Assembly (NCBI RefSeq): GCF_018459925.1
Contig: NZ_CP075371.1
Coordinates: 3,472,001 to 3,536,000, forward strand
Origin: Nocardioides aquaticus
Lineage (GTDB): Bacteria > Actinomycetota > Actinomycetes > Propionibacteriales > Nocardioidaceae
Direction: 5' to 3'
DNA: 64,000 nt
The notes under the pieces are model-generated. The model saw nothing but the letters and a program-made list of their open reading frames with translations. It did no database searches and was not told where the DNA came from. A program made the translations under genes and the position numbers. Shown piece after piece: positions 39,941-49,091 of the stretch (the first letter of the stretch is position 1; the number at the start of each line of letters is the position of its first letter).

Positions 39941-41682
39941 GTGGTCCTCTCCTGGGTGGTCTGCGGGGGCGCGGCCACGCCGCCGTGGCGGCGGGCCGCG
40001 AAGCGCTGGTCGTCGACCTTGCGGGCGGCCTCGCGCAGCCGCTCGGCCGCGCCGGGCGCGAGCCCCTGCTCGTCGAGCAGGTCGGTGAAGCGGGCGCGCT
40101 CGCCCTCGAGCAGCGCACGCAGCCGCTGGTCCAGCGAGCGCTTGGCGCGCTCGGCGAGGCGGCGTACGGCCTGGTCGCCGAAGACGGCCTCGAGCAGCTT
40201 CTGGCCGAGCACCGCCGAGCCGCCGGCGATGCCGACCTCGGTCCCGGTGACCCCGGCGGTGCTGGCGAAGACGACCACCATCAGCGCGACCGAGAGGCCG
40301 TTGACGCCGAAGGCCAGGAAACGGGCCGTGCTGCGCTTGTCGGCGCCCTCGGTGCGGACCATCTCGAGCACGTCGGACTGCCACTCGCGCACCGCTCGCT
40401 CGGTCTGGCGGCGCAGGTCGCGGGAGGCGCGGCCGAGGTCGCGGTCGCCGCGCTCGAGCAGCGCGCGGCCGGCCGGGCTCTGCCGCCACGCGGACTCGGC
40501 CCGCTCGGCGGCGGCCTCGGCGTGCTCGAGGATGAGGGTCTCCAGGCCGGACTCGACGGCCACCGTGACCTGCTCGGCCTGCCGGGGCTTGCCCTTGACC
40601 GCGCTGACCACGCGGTCGCGCAGCCAGCCGACCTTGGTCTCCAGCGAGCGCAGCAGGTCGCCGGTGCCCACGAACTCCTGCCAGCGGGCGAGCACCTCGC
40701 CCCGCAGCAGGGTGCCGTCGGCGCAGGCGCGGTTGACGGCGTCGACGGCCTCGTCGTGAGCACGGTCCACGTCGTCGTGCAGCGTCCCGGTGGCGCGTGC
40801 CTGCTCGGCCACCGCGTCGGCGACGGGGTGGGACCGTCGGGCGACGTCGCGCACGGCGCCCTCGAGCGTCTGCTGGACCACCGCGGCGCGCGCGGCCGTG
40901 TCCCCGGCGAGGTTCTCCAGCCACGCCCGCACCGGTGCGACGTGGGCCGGCGGCAGCAGGCCCTCCTCGTCGACGGGGCCCTCGGCCACGGTGAAGAGCG
41001 GGGAGTCCTTGAGCCCGCGGCTGGCGAGCATCCGGGCGAGGTGGGAGGAGACGGTGGCGACGGCGTCCTCGGGCGTGCGGTCGAGGACCACGGCCACGGC
41101 CGTCGAGCGCTCCGCGGCCTGCTTGAGGAAGCCCCACGGCACCTGGTCGGCGTAGCGGGCCGCCGAGGTGACGAAGAGCCAGAGGTCGGCGGCGGCGAGC
41201 AGCTGGGCGGCCAGCTGGCGGTTGCGCTCCTCGACCGAGTCGACGTCGGGGGCGTCGAGCACGGCCAGGCCGGCGGGGACGGCCGTGGTCGCGACCAGCT
41301 GGAGCGCGGCCGGGTCGTTCGTCGAGTGGGTCACGCGGGCCAGGTCCGGCAGCAGCCGGTCCTGGCCGAACCACGCCGCGTCGTCGGGGTGGTGCACCAG
41401 CACCGGCGAGCGGGTGGTCGGGCGGAGCACGCCCGGCGTGGTCACCCGGTGCCCGACCAGGGAGTTGACCAGCGTGGACTTGCCGGCGCCGGTGGAGCCG
41501 CCGACCACGGTGAGCAGCGGTGCGTCGAGCGTCATCAGGCGGGGGATGACGTAGTCCTCGAGCTGGTCGATCATGGCGCGCCGGGAGTCGCGCGCCGCCT
41601 CGACCCCGGCGAGGTCGAGGGGCAGCTCGGCCGCCTGGAGCGCGCTGCGGAGCCGCACGAGCGCGGTCACCATCTGGGTCAT
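39937..41682 (-). CDS. Dynamin-like GTPase, first of a pair
   Basis: A 581-residue GTPase. G1 is TVVGGSTGAGKSTLVNSLVG, the switch threonines lie in LRPTTRSPVLVHHPD, G3 is LAVLDAPDVDSVEERN, and VVLDRTPEDAVATV stands at the place of G4. A long helical region follows, with a hydrophobic segment FGVNGLSVALMVVVFASTAG (about residues 450-470). The ATG overlaps the stop of the PrsW-type gene (ATGA) and has AGGTGG upstream. The three genes prsW-GTPase-GTPase are thus coupled. Fission, repair or stress responses of the membrane are plausible but not shown. Confidence 0.82.
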   Translation of the reverse strand: MTQMVTALVRLRSALQAAELPLDLAGVEAARDSRRAMIDQLEDYVIPRLMTLDAPLLTVVGGSTGAGKSTLVNSLVGHRVTTPGVLRPTTRSPVLVHHPDDAAWFGQDRLLPDLARVTHSTNDPAALQLVATTAVPAGLAVLDAPDVDSVEERNRQLAAQLLAAADLWLFVTSAARYADQVPWGFLKQAAERSTAVAVVLDRTPEDAVATVSSHLARMLASRGLKDSPLFTVAEGPVDEEGLLPPAHVAPVRAWLENLAGDTAARAAVVQQTLEGAVRDVARRSHPVADAVAEQARATGTLHDDVDRAHDEAVDAVNRACADGTLLRGEVLARWQEFVGTGDLLRSLETKVGWLRDRVVSAVKGKPRQAEQVTVAVESGLETLILEHAEAAAERAESAWRQSPAGRALLERGDRDLGRASRDLRRQTERAVREWQSDVLEMVRTEGADKRSTARFLAFGVNGLSVALMVVVFASTAGVTGTEVGIAGGSAVLGQKLLEAVFGDQAVRRLAERAKRSLDQRLRALLEGERARFTDLLDEQGLAPGAAERLREAARKVDDQRFAARRHGGVAAPPQTTQERTT

Positions 41683-42800
41683 CGGGTCGGTACCACCTGT
41701 CCGGGGAAGGCTACGGCAGGTCGCACCGCTCGGATGCGGAGGACGTGGGCCTGCCCCCGAGCCTGCCAGTCGTCGGGTGCGGTGCCACGCAGCAGGCGGT
41801 GGTGGAGGAAGCCGAGCTCGATCACGGCCTGCTGGTAGTCGCGCATCGCCCGCTCCGCCGCGCGGCCCCCGGTCTCGCGGGCGTGGAGTCGTGCGGCGCG
41901 ACGCGCCGGCAGGTCGACGACCCACCCGATGTCGGTCGCGGGCACCAGGCCGCGCTGGGCGGCGTCACCCAGCGCGGCGAGCAGCATCACCCGCTCGGAG
42001 CGACGCGCCCAGACCGCCAGGGCGACGATCCCGGCCAGCGCGGGCAGCATCAGCACGACGTAGACGCCGACGAAGCCCCCCAGCCCGGCCACCGTCGAGC
42101 CGTTCCACAGCCCGTGGGCCAGCACCGCGGCGAGGTAGCCGAGCAGCGGCGCGCCGACGCGCACCGACCGAGACCGGCTGGACACGGCGAGCCCGACGCC
42201 GATGCCGATGAAGGCGGTGAACAGCGGGTGGGCGAAGGGGCTGAGCACGCAGCGCACCACGAACAGCGTGGTCAGCCCGGCCACTCCCCCGGGGCCGGCG
42301 CCGTCGGTGCCGTTGTAGGCGGCGGCGAGGTAGAGGATGTTCTCGGTGAAGGCGAACCCGATGCCGACCATGCCCGCGTAGACGAGGCCGTCGAGCAGCC
42401 CGTCGAGCTCGGCGCGGCGCCACCACAGCAGCAGGAGCAGGAAGACGCCCTTGCTGGCCTCCTCGGTCACCGGGGCCACCACGGCCAGCGAGGCGGTCTC
42501 GTCGTAGCCGATCACCAGCCCGCCGATCCCGCCGAGCACCACGGCCGCGACGGTGGCCACGAAGGCGCCCCAGGCCAGGCCGGCCAGCAGCAGCCCGCGA
42601 GGCTCCGGCTCGTAGCGGTCGAGCCACAGGTAGCAGGCCACGAGCGGGACCACCGGCACCGCGGCGGCCACCGCGGCGACCAGGGTGATCCGGGGTGCGC
42701 CCGAGAGCGCGAGGAGCAGCAGGACAGCGAGGGCCCCGAGCGCCACCAGGACGGCGACGGTGACCGTGAAGGCGACGCTGTCGCGGCGGGGGGCCGGCAT
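41679..42800 (-). CDS. PrsW family intramembrane metalloprotease
   Basis: A 373-residue membrane protein with about nine helices followed by a soluble C-terminus of about 100 residues. The family motifs are present: VVAPVTEEASKGVFLLLLLW (EExxK), GIGFAFTENILYLAAAY (FxxxE), SPFAHPLFTAFIG and AAVLAHGLWNGSTV. B. subtilis PrsW starts cleavage of anti-sigma factor RsiW, but no anti-sigma gene is here, and the coupling to two dynamin-like GTPases suggests another substrate. TACGCT (42812 to 42807) lies 6 bases before the ATG. Confidence 0.88.
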   Translation of the reverse strand: MPAPRRDSVAFTVTVAVLVALGALAVLLLLALSGAPRITLVAAVAAAVPVVPLVACYLWLDRYEPEPRGLLLAGLAWGAFVATVAAVVLGGIGGLVIGYDETASLAVVAPVTEEASKGVFLLLLLWWRRAELDGLLDGLVYAGMVGIGFAFTENILYLAAAYNGTDGAGPGGVAGLTTLFVVRCVLSPFAHPLFTAFIGIGVGLAVSSRSRSVRVGAPLLGYLAAVLAHGLWNGSTVAGLGGFVGVYVVLMLPALAGIVALAVWARRSERVMLLAALGDAAQRGLVPATDIGWVVDLPARRAARLHARETGGRAAERAMRDYQQAVIELGFLHHRLLRGTAPDDWQARGQAHVLRIRAVRPAVAFPGQVVPTR

Positions 42801-42863
42801 GGGCGAAGCGTAACGAAGGCCGACCCCGGCCCCGCCCGTCGTGACCGGTCGTAGGCTGCCGGG

Positions 42864-44318
42864 GTGAGCAAGGACGAGCACGACATCGCTGACCCCACCG
42901 CCCCGACCGCCGCCGAGCCCGAGGTCGGCACCGAGTCGCACGACCCGGCCGTCCCGCGGGCCTACCGCGACTTCATGCGCACCGGCTGGGGCGAGCGCGA
43001 GCTCGACCTGCCCGCCCACCCGGTCGCGCCGTACGCCGCCGCGCGTCGCCGACGCCTGGCCGAGGCGTTCCCCGGCGAGCGGCTGGTGCTGCCGGCGGGC
43101 ACCTTCAAGGTGCGCTCGAACGACACCGACTACCGGTTCCGTCCCGACACCGCGCACACGTACTTCTCCGGGAACCAGACCACCGACGCGGTCCTGGTCG
43201 TGGAGGACGGCGCCGAGGTCCTCTACGCGCGCCCGCGCTCCTCGCGCGACACCGACGAGTTCTTCCGCGACCGGCAGTACGGCGAGCTGTGGGCGGGGCG
43301 CCGGCCCTCGATCCACGAGATGTCGTCGTCCCTCGGTCTCGAGGTGCGCCACCTGGACACCCTCGAGGACGACCTGCAGCGTCGCGGCGCCGCCAAGACC
43401 CGGGTGCTGCGCGGGCTCTCGTCGGCGGTCGACCGGATCGTGGCCCCCGACGCCGGGCTCGACGACGAGCTCGGGCGGGTGGCCTCGGAGATGCGTCTGG
43501 TGAAGGACGACTGGGAGGTCGGCGAGCTGCGGGAGGCCTGCGACGTCACCGCGCTCGGGTTCGAGGACTCGGTCCGGGAGTGGGACCGCGTGCTGGAGCA
43601 CGGCGAGCGCTGGATCGAGGGCACCTTCTTCCGCCGGGCCCGGGCGATGGGCAACGACATCGGCTACGACTCGATCGTGGGCGGCGGCAAGCACGCCACG
43701 ACGCTGCACTGGATCGAGAACTCCGGGTCGATCACGCCCGGGGAGCTGGTCCTGCTCGACATGGGCGTCGAGGGCCGCAACCTCTACACCGCCGACGTGA
43801 CCCGCACCCTGCCGGTCGACGGCCGGTGGACCGCGCGCCAGCGCGAGCTGTACGACGTCGTCCTCGCCGCCCAGCAGGCCGGCATCGACGCCGTACGGCC
43901 CGGGGCGCGGTTCGCGTCGGTCCACGAGGCCTCGATGGAGGTGCTGGCGCACGCGCTGGCCGACCTGGGTCTGCTGCCGGTCAGCGCCGAGGAGGCGCTG
44001 GACCCCGAGTCCAAGGTGTACGCGCGCTGGACCCTGCACGGCACGAGCCACATGCTCGGGATGGACGTCCACGACTGCGGCCGGGCGGCACCGGAGGCGT
44101 ACGCCAAGGGTGTGCTCGCCGAGGGCATGGTGCTCACGGTCGAGCCGGGGCTGTACTTCCAGGAGGACGACCTGCTGGTGCCCGAGGAGCTGCGCGGCAC
44201 CGGGATCAGGATCGAGGACGACGTGCTGGTGACGGCCGACGGCAGCGAGAACCTGTCGGCGTCGCTGCCCCGCGGCGCCGACGAGGTCGAGGCCTGGATG
44301 GCGCGCCTGCGGGGCTGA
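42864..44318 (+). CDS. Aminopeptidase P family (M24B Xaa-Pro aminopeptidase)
   Basis: A 484-residue metallopeptidase that removes residues preceding proline. An N-terminal creatinase-like domain (RSNDTDYRFRPDTAHTYFSG) precedes the pita-bread catalytic domain. Metal ligands are in LVLLDMGVEGRNLYTADVTR (two Asp), LHGTSHMLGMDVHD (His), VLTVEPGLYF (Glu) and GIRIEDDVLV (Glu). The GTG start is preceded by TAGGCT (42852-42857) at 6 bases. Divergent from the PrsW-type gene across 63 bases that hold both -10 elements. Confidence 0.92.
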   Translation: MSKDEHDIADPTAPTAAEPEVGTESHDPAVPRAYRDFMRTGWGERELDLPAHPVAPYAAARRRRLAEAFPGERLVLPAGTFKVRSNDTDYRFRPDTAHTYFSGNQTTDAVLVVEDGAEVLYARPRSSRDTDEFFRDRQYGELWAGRRPSIHEMSSSLGLEVRHLDTLEDDLQRRGAAKTRVLRGLSSAVDRIVAPDAGLDDELGRVASEMRLVKDDWEVGELREACDVTALGFEDSVREWDRVLEHGERWIEGTFFRRARAMGNDIGYDSIVGGGKHATTLHWIENSGSITPGELVLLDMGVEGRNLYTADVTRTLPVDGRWTARQRELYDVVLAAQQAGIDAVRPGARFASVHEASMEVLAHALADLGLLPVSAEEALDPESKVYARWTLHGTSHMLGMDVHDCGRAAPEAYAKGVLAEGMVLTVEPGLYFQEDDLLVPEELRGTGIRIEDDVLVTADGSENLSASLPRGADEVEAWMARLRG

Positions 44319-44331
44319 GGCCTGCGGGGTC

Positions 44332-45354
44332 CTAGTGCTCCTCGGCCCGCTCGGGCGTGGCCGCGGCCGGCATCAGGCGGGACAGCAGGTCGGCCAGCGT
44401 CACCACGGTCGACCCGCCGTCCGCGCGGTGCACGACCGCGATCTGGGTGCCGGCGGCGCGCAGGGTGGACATCGCGTCCAGCACGGTCGTGGCGCCGTCC
44501 AGCTCGTGCAGGTCGCGCACGTAGGCCGCGACCGGCTCCTGTGCGGCGGCGGTGAGGGTGTCGCGCACGTGCACGACCCCGGACGGCTCCTCGGCCGGAC
44601 CGACCAGGATCCTCAGGTGCCCGGACTCGCGGGCCTGCTGCTGCGCGTCCCCGACGGTCGCCCCGACCGGCACGCCGACCAACCGGGAGCTGCTGGTCAG
44701 GTCGTCCAGGGTGGCCTGCGACATCTCGAGCGCGCCGGAGAGCTGCGCGGACGACCGGGCGTCCAGGTCCCCCGTCTCGACGGAGTGCTGGACCAGCTGG
44801 CGCAGGTCGTCGGGGTTCTGCTCGATGGCCACCTCGTCGACCGGCTCGACCCCGACCCGGCGGACGAGGCCGTTCGCGGCGTTGTTGAGCAGGGCCAGCA
44901 CGGGACGGAAGAGCCACATGAAGCCGCGCATCGGGATCGCGAACAACGTGGCCGACCTCTCGGGGTGGCTGATCGCCCAGGACTTCGGGGCCATCTCCCC
45001 GACGACGAGGTGCAGGAACGTGGTGACCACCAGCGCGAGGCCGAAGGCGACCGCGTAGGACAGCCACCCCGGGAGCCCGACCTGCTCGAGCAGCGGCTCG
45101 AGGGCGTGCTCGATGGCCGGTTCGGTGATGGCGCCGAGCGCCAGGGTGCAGGCGGTGATGCCCAGCTGGCAGCCGGCCAGGAGGACGGAGACCTCCGAGG
45201 CGCTGCGCAGGGCGGCGCGCGAGGCCTTGCTGTGGGTGGCGGCCTCCTCGAGCCGGGTGCGGCGCGAGGCGATGCTGGCGAACTCGACGGAGACGAAGAA
45301 GGCGCTCAGCACGATGATCGCGACGGTCGCGGGGATGGCGGCGAACCCGGTCAT
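44332..45354 (-). CDS. CNNM/hemolysin-family protein (DUF21 plus CBS pair), short form
   Basis: A 340-residue membrane protein with an N-terminal DUF21/CNNM domain of three to four helices (IIVLSAFFVSVEFASIASRR, VLLAGCQLGITACTLALGAI, VGEMAPKSWAISHPE) and a cytoplasmic CBS-domain pair. It lacks the C-terminal CorC_HlyC domain of its neighbour. Members are linked to Mg2+/Co2+ transport. Its ATG overlaps the stop of the larger paralogue (ATGA), so the two are probably subunits of one complex. Confidence 0.88.
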   Translation of the reverse strand: MTGFAAIPATVAIIVLSAFFVSVEFASIASRRTRLEEAATHSKASRAALRSASEVSVLLAGCQLGITACTLALGAITEPAIEHALEPLLEQVGLPGWLSYAVAFGLALVVTTFLHLVVGEMAPKSWAISHPERSATLFAIPMRGFMWLFRPVLALLNNAANGLVRRVGVEPVDEVAIEQNPDDLRQLVQHSVETGDLDARSSAQLSGALEMSQATLDDLTSSSRLVGVPVGATVGDAQQQARESGHLRILVGPAEEPSGVVHVRDTLTAAAQEPVAAYVRDLHELDGATTVLDAMSTLRAAGTQIAVVHRADGGSTVVTLADLLSRLMPAAATPERAEEH

Positions 45355-46814
45355 CGGCTGACCTCCTCGGTCTGGTCGGTGTGGTTCTGGTCGGTGTGGT
45401 CCTGGTCGGTGTCGTCCTCGCCCGGCAGCGGCGCGCCGACCAGCTCCAGGCGCAGGTGGGTGGGCACGTGGTGCTCGACCTCGAGGACCTCCGCACGCAG
45501 CGTGCGCTCGGGCGGGTGCTCGGAGTGGGCGAGCTCGAGCGGGTCCGGTGGCAGGTGGACCTCGACGGTGTCGCCCTCGGCCGGCAGCGCGCCGTGCTCG
45601 GCGATGACCATGCCGGCGACGGTCTCGAAGTCACCGCGCGGGAGCACCGCGCCGACCTCGCGCTCGACCTCGTCGAGGGGGGCGTCGCCGCGCACGGTCC
45701 AGGCCCGGGCGGAGGCGTCGGGCACCAGGTGCGGCTCCTCGTCGCCGTCGTGCTCGTCGGTGATCTCCCCGACGACCTCCTCGACGAGGTCCTCGAGGGT
45801 GATGATGCCGGCGAACCCGCCGTACTCGTCGACGACGCAGGCCAGCTGGTCGCCGGCCTCGGTCATCGCGGCCAGGGCGTCGGGCAGGCGCATCAGGGTC
45901 GGCAGCACGGTCGCCTCGCGGCTGACCTCGCCCACGGTCACCGTCGGGCCCTCGGGGGCGTGGTCCTCGCACGGCCGCAGCGCCTCGATGACGTCGACGA
46001 GGTGGACCACCCCGACGACCTCGCCGTGGGCGTCGAGCACGGGGTAGCGGGAGTGGCCGCCCTCCATCACCTGCAGCACCTCGCGCAGGTCGGTGCCGGC
46101 GTCGAAGACGTCGACGCGGGAGCGCGGGACGAGTGCGTGGTCGACGTCGCGCTCGGGGAAGTCGATCATCCGGTCCAGGACCAGGCTGAGCTCGGGCGGC
46201 AGCTCGCCGGCGTCCTTCGACGCGCTGACGATGCGCTGGAGGTCGTGCAGGTTGGCCGAGTGGGCGACGTCGTGGACGGGCTCGATCCGCAGCAGCCGGA
46301 GCAGGCCGTTGGAGGCCGCGTCGAAGAAGCGGATCACCCACCCGAAGGCACGCATGTAGACCAGGGTCGAGCCGGAGAGCCGCTGGGCCACGGCGTACGG
46401 CCGGGCGATCGAGAGGTTCTTGGGGAACAGCTCCCCGAAGAGCATCTGCGCGAACGTCGCCACCACCAGCGTGCCGACGGTGCCGATCGCGATGCCGGTC
46501 CCGGTCGGCACCCCGACCCCGCCCAGCAGCTCGCCGACGGCAGAGCCGATCAGCGGCTCGGCGGCGTACCCGACCATCAGGCCCGTGACGGTGATGCCGA
46601 GCTGAGCCCCGGAGAGCATGAAGGACGTGCGGTCGGTGATCTGCAGGGTCCGCTTGGCCGACCTGTCGCCCTGGGCCGCCAGCGCGTTGAGGCGCGAGCG
46701 GTCGACGGCCATGTAGGAGAACTCCTGGGCCACGAAGTAGCCGTTGGCCGCGATGATCAGGCCGATCAGGAGCACACCACCGACCAGGGACAACGCGATG
46801 CTCATGGTCGTCAT
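45351..46814 (-). CDS. CNNM/CorC-family protein (DUF21, CBS pair, CorC_HlyC domain)
   Basis: A 487-residue membrane protein. The DUF21 domain has LIGLIIAANGYFVAQEFSYM, MLSGAQLGITVTGLMVGYAA and MLFGELFPKNLSIARPYAV. The CBS pair includes VLQVMEGGHSRYPVLDAHGE and ACVVDEYGGFAGIITLEDLV, and a C-terminal CorC_HlyC module (about residues 370-450) follows, then a His/Asp-rich tail made of a repeated DHTDQN-like unit. It begins only 4 bases after the stop of the first paralogue of the unusual cluster upstream, so it may belong to that transcript. Confidence 0.88.
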   Translation of the reverse strand: MTTMSIALSLVGGVLLIGLIIAANGYFVAQEFSYMAVDRSRLNALAAQGDRSAKRTLQITDRTSFMLSGAQLGITVTGLMVGYAAEPLIGSAVGELLGGVGVPTGTGIAIGTVGTLVVATFAQMLFGELFPKNLSIARPYAVAQRLSGSTLVYMRAFGWVIRFFDAASNGLLRLLRIEPVHDVAHSANLHDLQRIVSASKDAGELPPELSLVLDRMIDFPERDVDHALVPRSRVDVFDAGTDLREVLQVMEGGHSRYPVLDAHGEVVGVVHLVDVIEALRPCEDHAPEGPTVTVGEVSREATVLPTLMRLPDALAAMTEAGDQLACVVDEYGGFAGIITLEDLVEEVVGEITDEHDGDEEPHLVPDASARAWTVRGDAPLDEVEREVGAVLPRGDFETVAGMVIAEHGALPAEGDTVEVHLPPDPLELAHSEHPPERTLRAEVLEVEHHVPTHLRLELVGAPLPGEDDTDQDHTDQNHTDQTEEVSR

Positions 46815-46818
46815 GGTG

Positions 46819-47319
46819 TCAGTGACGTGGGCGGTCCCCAGGGGTGTGCGACGCCGACCTGCGGCGGGCCCGACGCTTCTGCAGGGTGTGGGTCCAGGCC
46901 AGGGCGCCCGGCACGCCTGCCAGCAGCGTGAACACAGGGAACGCGACGAACCCGGCCTTGGTGTCGTCCGGACCGGGCACCTGGATCCCCTCGCCCGGGT
47001 CGTAGTGGACGAGAGCGTTCTCCTCCAGGCCCCCGCAGGTGCCGAACCGCCCGCCGCTGGCCTCCTGGACGGTCTCGACCGGCGGCCCGTCAGGACGGTC
47101 GGCGATGACCAGCACGCACTCCGGCGAGCTCGACACGACGTAGCCGGAGGGATCGTCCGCGGTGAGGCGCTCGTGCATGATGAAGCCGCCGGAGACGCCG
47201 ATCACGACGGCGCAGACCGGGCACAGCCACAGCAGCACGAACCTGCGCCACGCGGTGCTGTCCCAGGGCTTGCCACCCGTGCCGAACCCCTTGTCGAGCA
47301 TCGTCTCGATGGTGGGCAT
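46819..47319 (-). CDS. Two-helix membrane protein, paralogue A of an unrecognised family
   Basis: A 166-residue protein of a family I do not recognise, present four times in this region. Helix 1 is FVLLWLCPVCAVVIGVSGGF (about residues 27-46) and helix 2 is FPVFTLLAGVPGALAWTHTL (about 128-147), followed by a basic tail QKRRARRR. Charge distribution puts both ends inside and the roughly 70-residue loop outside. The loop holds the shared pattern ECVLVIADRPDGPPVETVQE and GTCGG with two cysteines, probably a disulfide. It begins 6 bases after paralogue B and ends 4 bases before the CNNM gene. Confidence 0.7.
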   Translation of the reverse strand: MPTIETMLDKGFGTGGKPWDSTAWRRFVLLWLCPVCAVVIGVSGGFIMHERLTADDPSGYVVSSSPECVLVIADRPDGPPVETVQEASGGRFGTCGGLEENALVHYDPGEGIQVPGPDDTKAGFVAFPVFTLLAGVPGALAWTHTLQKRRARRRSASHTPGDRPRH

Positions 47320-47325
47320 CCCTGG

Positions 47326-47805
47326 TCACCCGCCGTTCGCGGCAGGCCGGCGGCGGGCCCGGCGCTTCTGCACCGTGGCGGTCCAGGCGAGGGCACCCGG
47401 CACCGCGCCCAACAACGCCATGACCGGGAACACCACGAACCCCACCTCGGTGTCGTCGTCGCCGAAGACCTGGATCCCGCGGCCCGGGTCGTAGAAGACC
47501 TCCTGGTCGACGTCCAGTCCTCCGCACGTGCCCAGGCGCCCGCCACTGTTCTGCTCGACGGTCTCGACCGGGGGGCCGCCCGGCGTCGCGGCGACGACCA
47601 GCGTGCAGTCGGCGTCGTTCGACACGACGTAGCCGAGCGAGTAGTCCGCGGCCAGCCTGTCGCGGACGAGGAACGCACCGGACACACCGATGACCAGGGC
47701 GCCGATCGGGCACGCCCAGAGCAGGAGCGCCTTCCGCCACCACGTGCGGTCCCACGGCTGCCCGTTGCTGAAGCCCCGGTCGAGGAGGTCCTCGGCGGTC
47801 GCCAC
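47326..47805 (-). CDS. Two-helix membrane protein, paralogue B
   Basis: A 159-residue protein of the same family as its three neighbours. The N-terminus is LLDRGFSNGQPWDRTWWRKA, helix 1 LLLWACPIGALVIGVSGAFL, the external loop DCTLVVAATPGGPPVETVEQ and GTCGGLDVDQEVFYDPGRG, and helix 2 VMALLGAVPGALAWTATVQK with the basic end RRARRR. Conservation is strongest in the loop and in the GFSNGQPWDRT start. It lies 5 bases after the ATP-grasp ligase gene, so it is almost surely co-translated with it. Function unknown. Confidence 0.7.
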   Translation of the reverse strand: MATAEDLLDRGFSNGQPWDRTWWRKALLLWACPIGALVIGVSGAFLVRDRLAADYSLGYVVSNDADCTLVVAATPGGPPVETVEQNSGGRLGTCGGLDVDQEVFYDPGRGIQVFGDDDTEVGFVVFPVMALLGAVPGALAWTATVQKRRARRRPAANGG

Positions 47806-47810
47806 GACAG

Positions 47811-49091
47811 TCAGGAGGCCGGCAGGGTCGGCACGTCGGCACCGACGCGGTCGGCCAGCCAGGCCCGGACCTGGGCCGGGTCGGGGCTGACGGTGTCGCT
47901 GATGACGTGCGGGACCACCCGGCTGTAGTAGTCGGTGACGAGGCCGTCGGACTCGCGCACGAGCATGCCGGCGGCCTCACCGCCGACGACCCAGGACCCG
48001 ATGACGACGCGGTTGCCCTCGTAGCTCGGCAGCTCGGCGTACCCCTGGTAGACGAAGCCCTCGGCGCCGTACGCACCCGGCATCTGCACGTCCTCGCTGC
48101 CGTCCGCGAGGTGGACGCGGACGTTGTCGCCCTCCCGGCCGTGGAGCGGCTTGGCCACCCACTGCAGCAGGTCGCGCGGCTCGTCGAAGTACGCCGGCAG
48201 GAGGTGCCGGTGGCCCGGGTTCCGCTCCCACAGCACCGGGAGGATCGCCTTGGTCGACAGCAGGGCCTTCCAGGCCGGCTCGAACCAGGTGACCGGCCTG
48301 GCCTCGCGACCCTCCAGGATCATCTGCCCGAACCTCTCCCCCAGCATGTCCTCCCACGGGTACAGCTTGAAGACGTTGCGCAGGGGGAGGTCGTGGGCGT
48401 CGCGGAACTCGCGGTGGTCGGGGTTCCAGCCGACCTCGGACACGGGGTGCGCCATCACCGTCAGACCGGCCTGGATGGCGGTGTCCATCATGTAGTGGAT
48501 GGTCATCTCGAGCTCGCCGTCGTCGTACTCCGCGCCGCCGCCGAGGTGGTAGACGAAGTGGACGTGGTCGCCCTCGATGGCCCCGGAGGTCCGCAGCTCG
48601 GCCCACCGGGCGACCAGCCGGTCGTGCACGGAGTTCCACTGGTCGGCGTCGGGGAGGACGTCCTCGAGCCAGCGCCACTGGGCGACCGCGGTCTCGACGA
48701 GCCCGGTGGGGGTGTCACCGTTGATCTCGAGCATCTTGAGGGAGCCGTCGGCGCCGTAGACGAGGTCGAAACGGGCGTAGACGGACTTGTGCCCGGCCTC
48801 GACCGACCGGCGGACCAGGTCCAGGCTGCCGGCCGGCAGGCCGAGCCGGGCGTCGGTCATCCCGGACCCGGGCGAGACCATGTGGGCGACGGCATCGATG
48901 CACAACGCCCACAGCTCCTCCGTGGCCGACTCCAGGCGCTCGACCTCGTCCATGGTGACCTCGTACCAGGCCGACTCGTTCCAGTAGGGCACGGTGGTGC
49001 CGTCGTCCTTCGTGGTGACGGGGAAGATCAGGCCCTGCTCGGTGACGATCCGTTCCCAGTCCTTGCGGGGCCGGATCCGGTGGCGCCACAT
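47811..49091 (-). CDS. Glutathionylspermidine synthase-like ATP-grasp ligase (YgiC/YjfC type)
   Basis: A 426-residue cytoplasmic ATP-grasp enzyme without the amidase domain of bifunctional Gss. Family motifs are FDLVYGADGSLKMLEINGDT followed by PTGL, FEPAWKALLSTKAILPVLWE, YFDEPRDLLQWVAKPLHGRE followed by GDNV, and GYAELPSYEGNRVVIGSWVV. Such enzymes activate a carboxylate with ATP and form an amide. True glutathionylspermidine synthesis is unlikely in a mycothiol-type actinobacterium, so the substrate is probably another peptide or protein. The ATG overlaps the DUF350 stop (ATGA). Gene partners are DUF350 and a lipoprotein, as in the E. coli ygi/yjf loci. Confidence 0.85.
   Translation of the reverse strand: MWRHRIRPRKDWERIVTEQGLIFPVTTKDDGTTVPYWNESAWYEVTMDEVERLESATEELWALCIDAVAHMVSPGSGMTDARLGLPAGSLDLVRRSVEAGHKSVYARFDLVYGADGSLKMLEINGDTPTGLVETAVAQWRWLEDVLPDADQWNSVHDRLVARWAELRTSGAIEGDHVHFVYHLGGGAEYDDGELEMTIHYMMDTAIQAGLTVMAHPVSEVGWNPDHREFRDAHDLPLRNVFKLYPWEDMLGERFGQMILEGREARPVTWFEPAWKALLSTKAILPVLWERNPGHRHLLPAYFDEPRDLLQWVAKPLHGREGDNVRVHLADGSEDVQMPGAYGAEGFVYQGYAELPSYEGNRVVIGSWVVGGEAAGMLVRESDGLVTDYYSRVVPHVISDTVSPDPAQVRAWLADRVGADVPTLPAS

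Noticed and set aside
40000..41374. N-terminal extension of the second GTPase through the first GTPase gene
   Set aside because: It is the wrong frame of the first GTPase. The GTG at 39940 with the GTGA overlap is the natural start.
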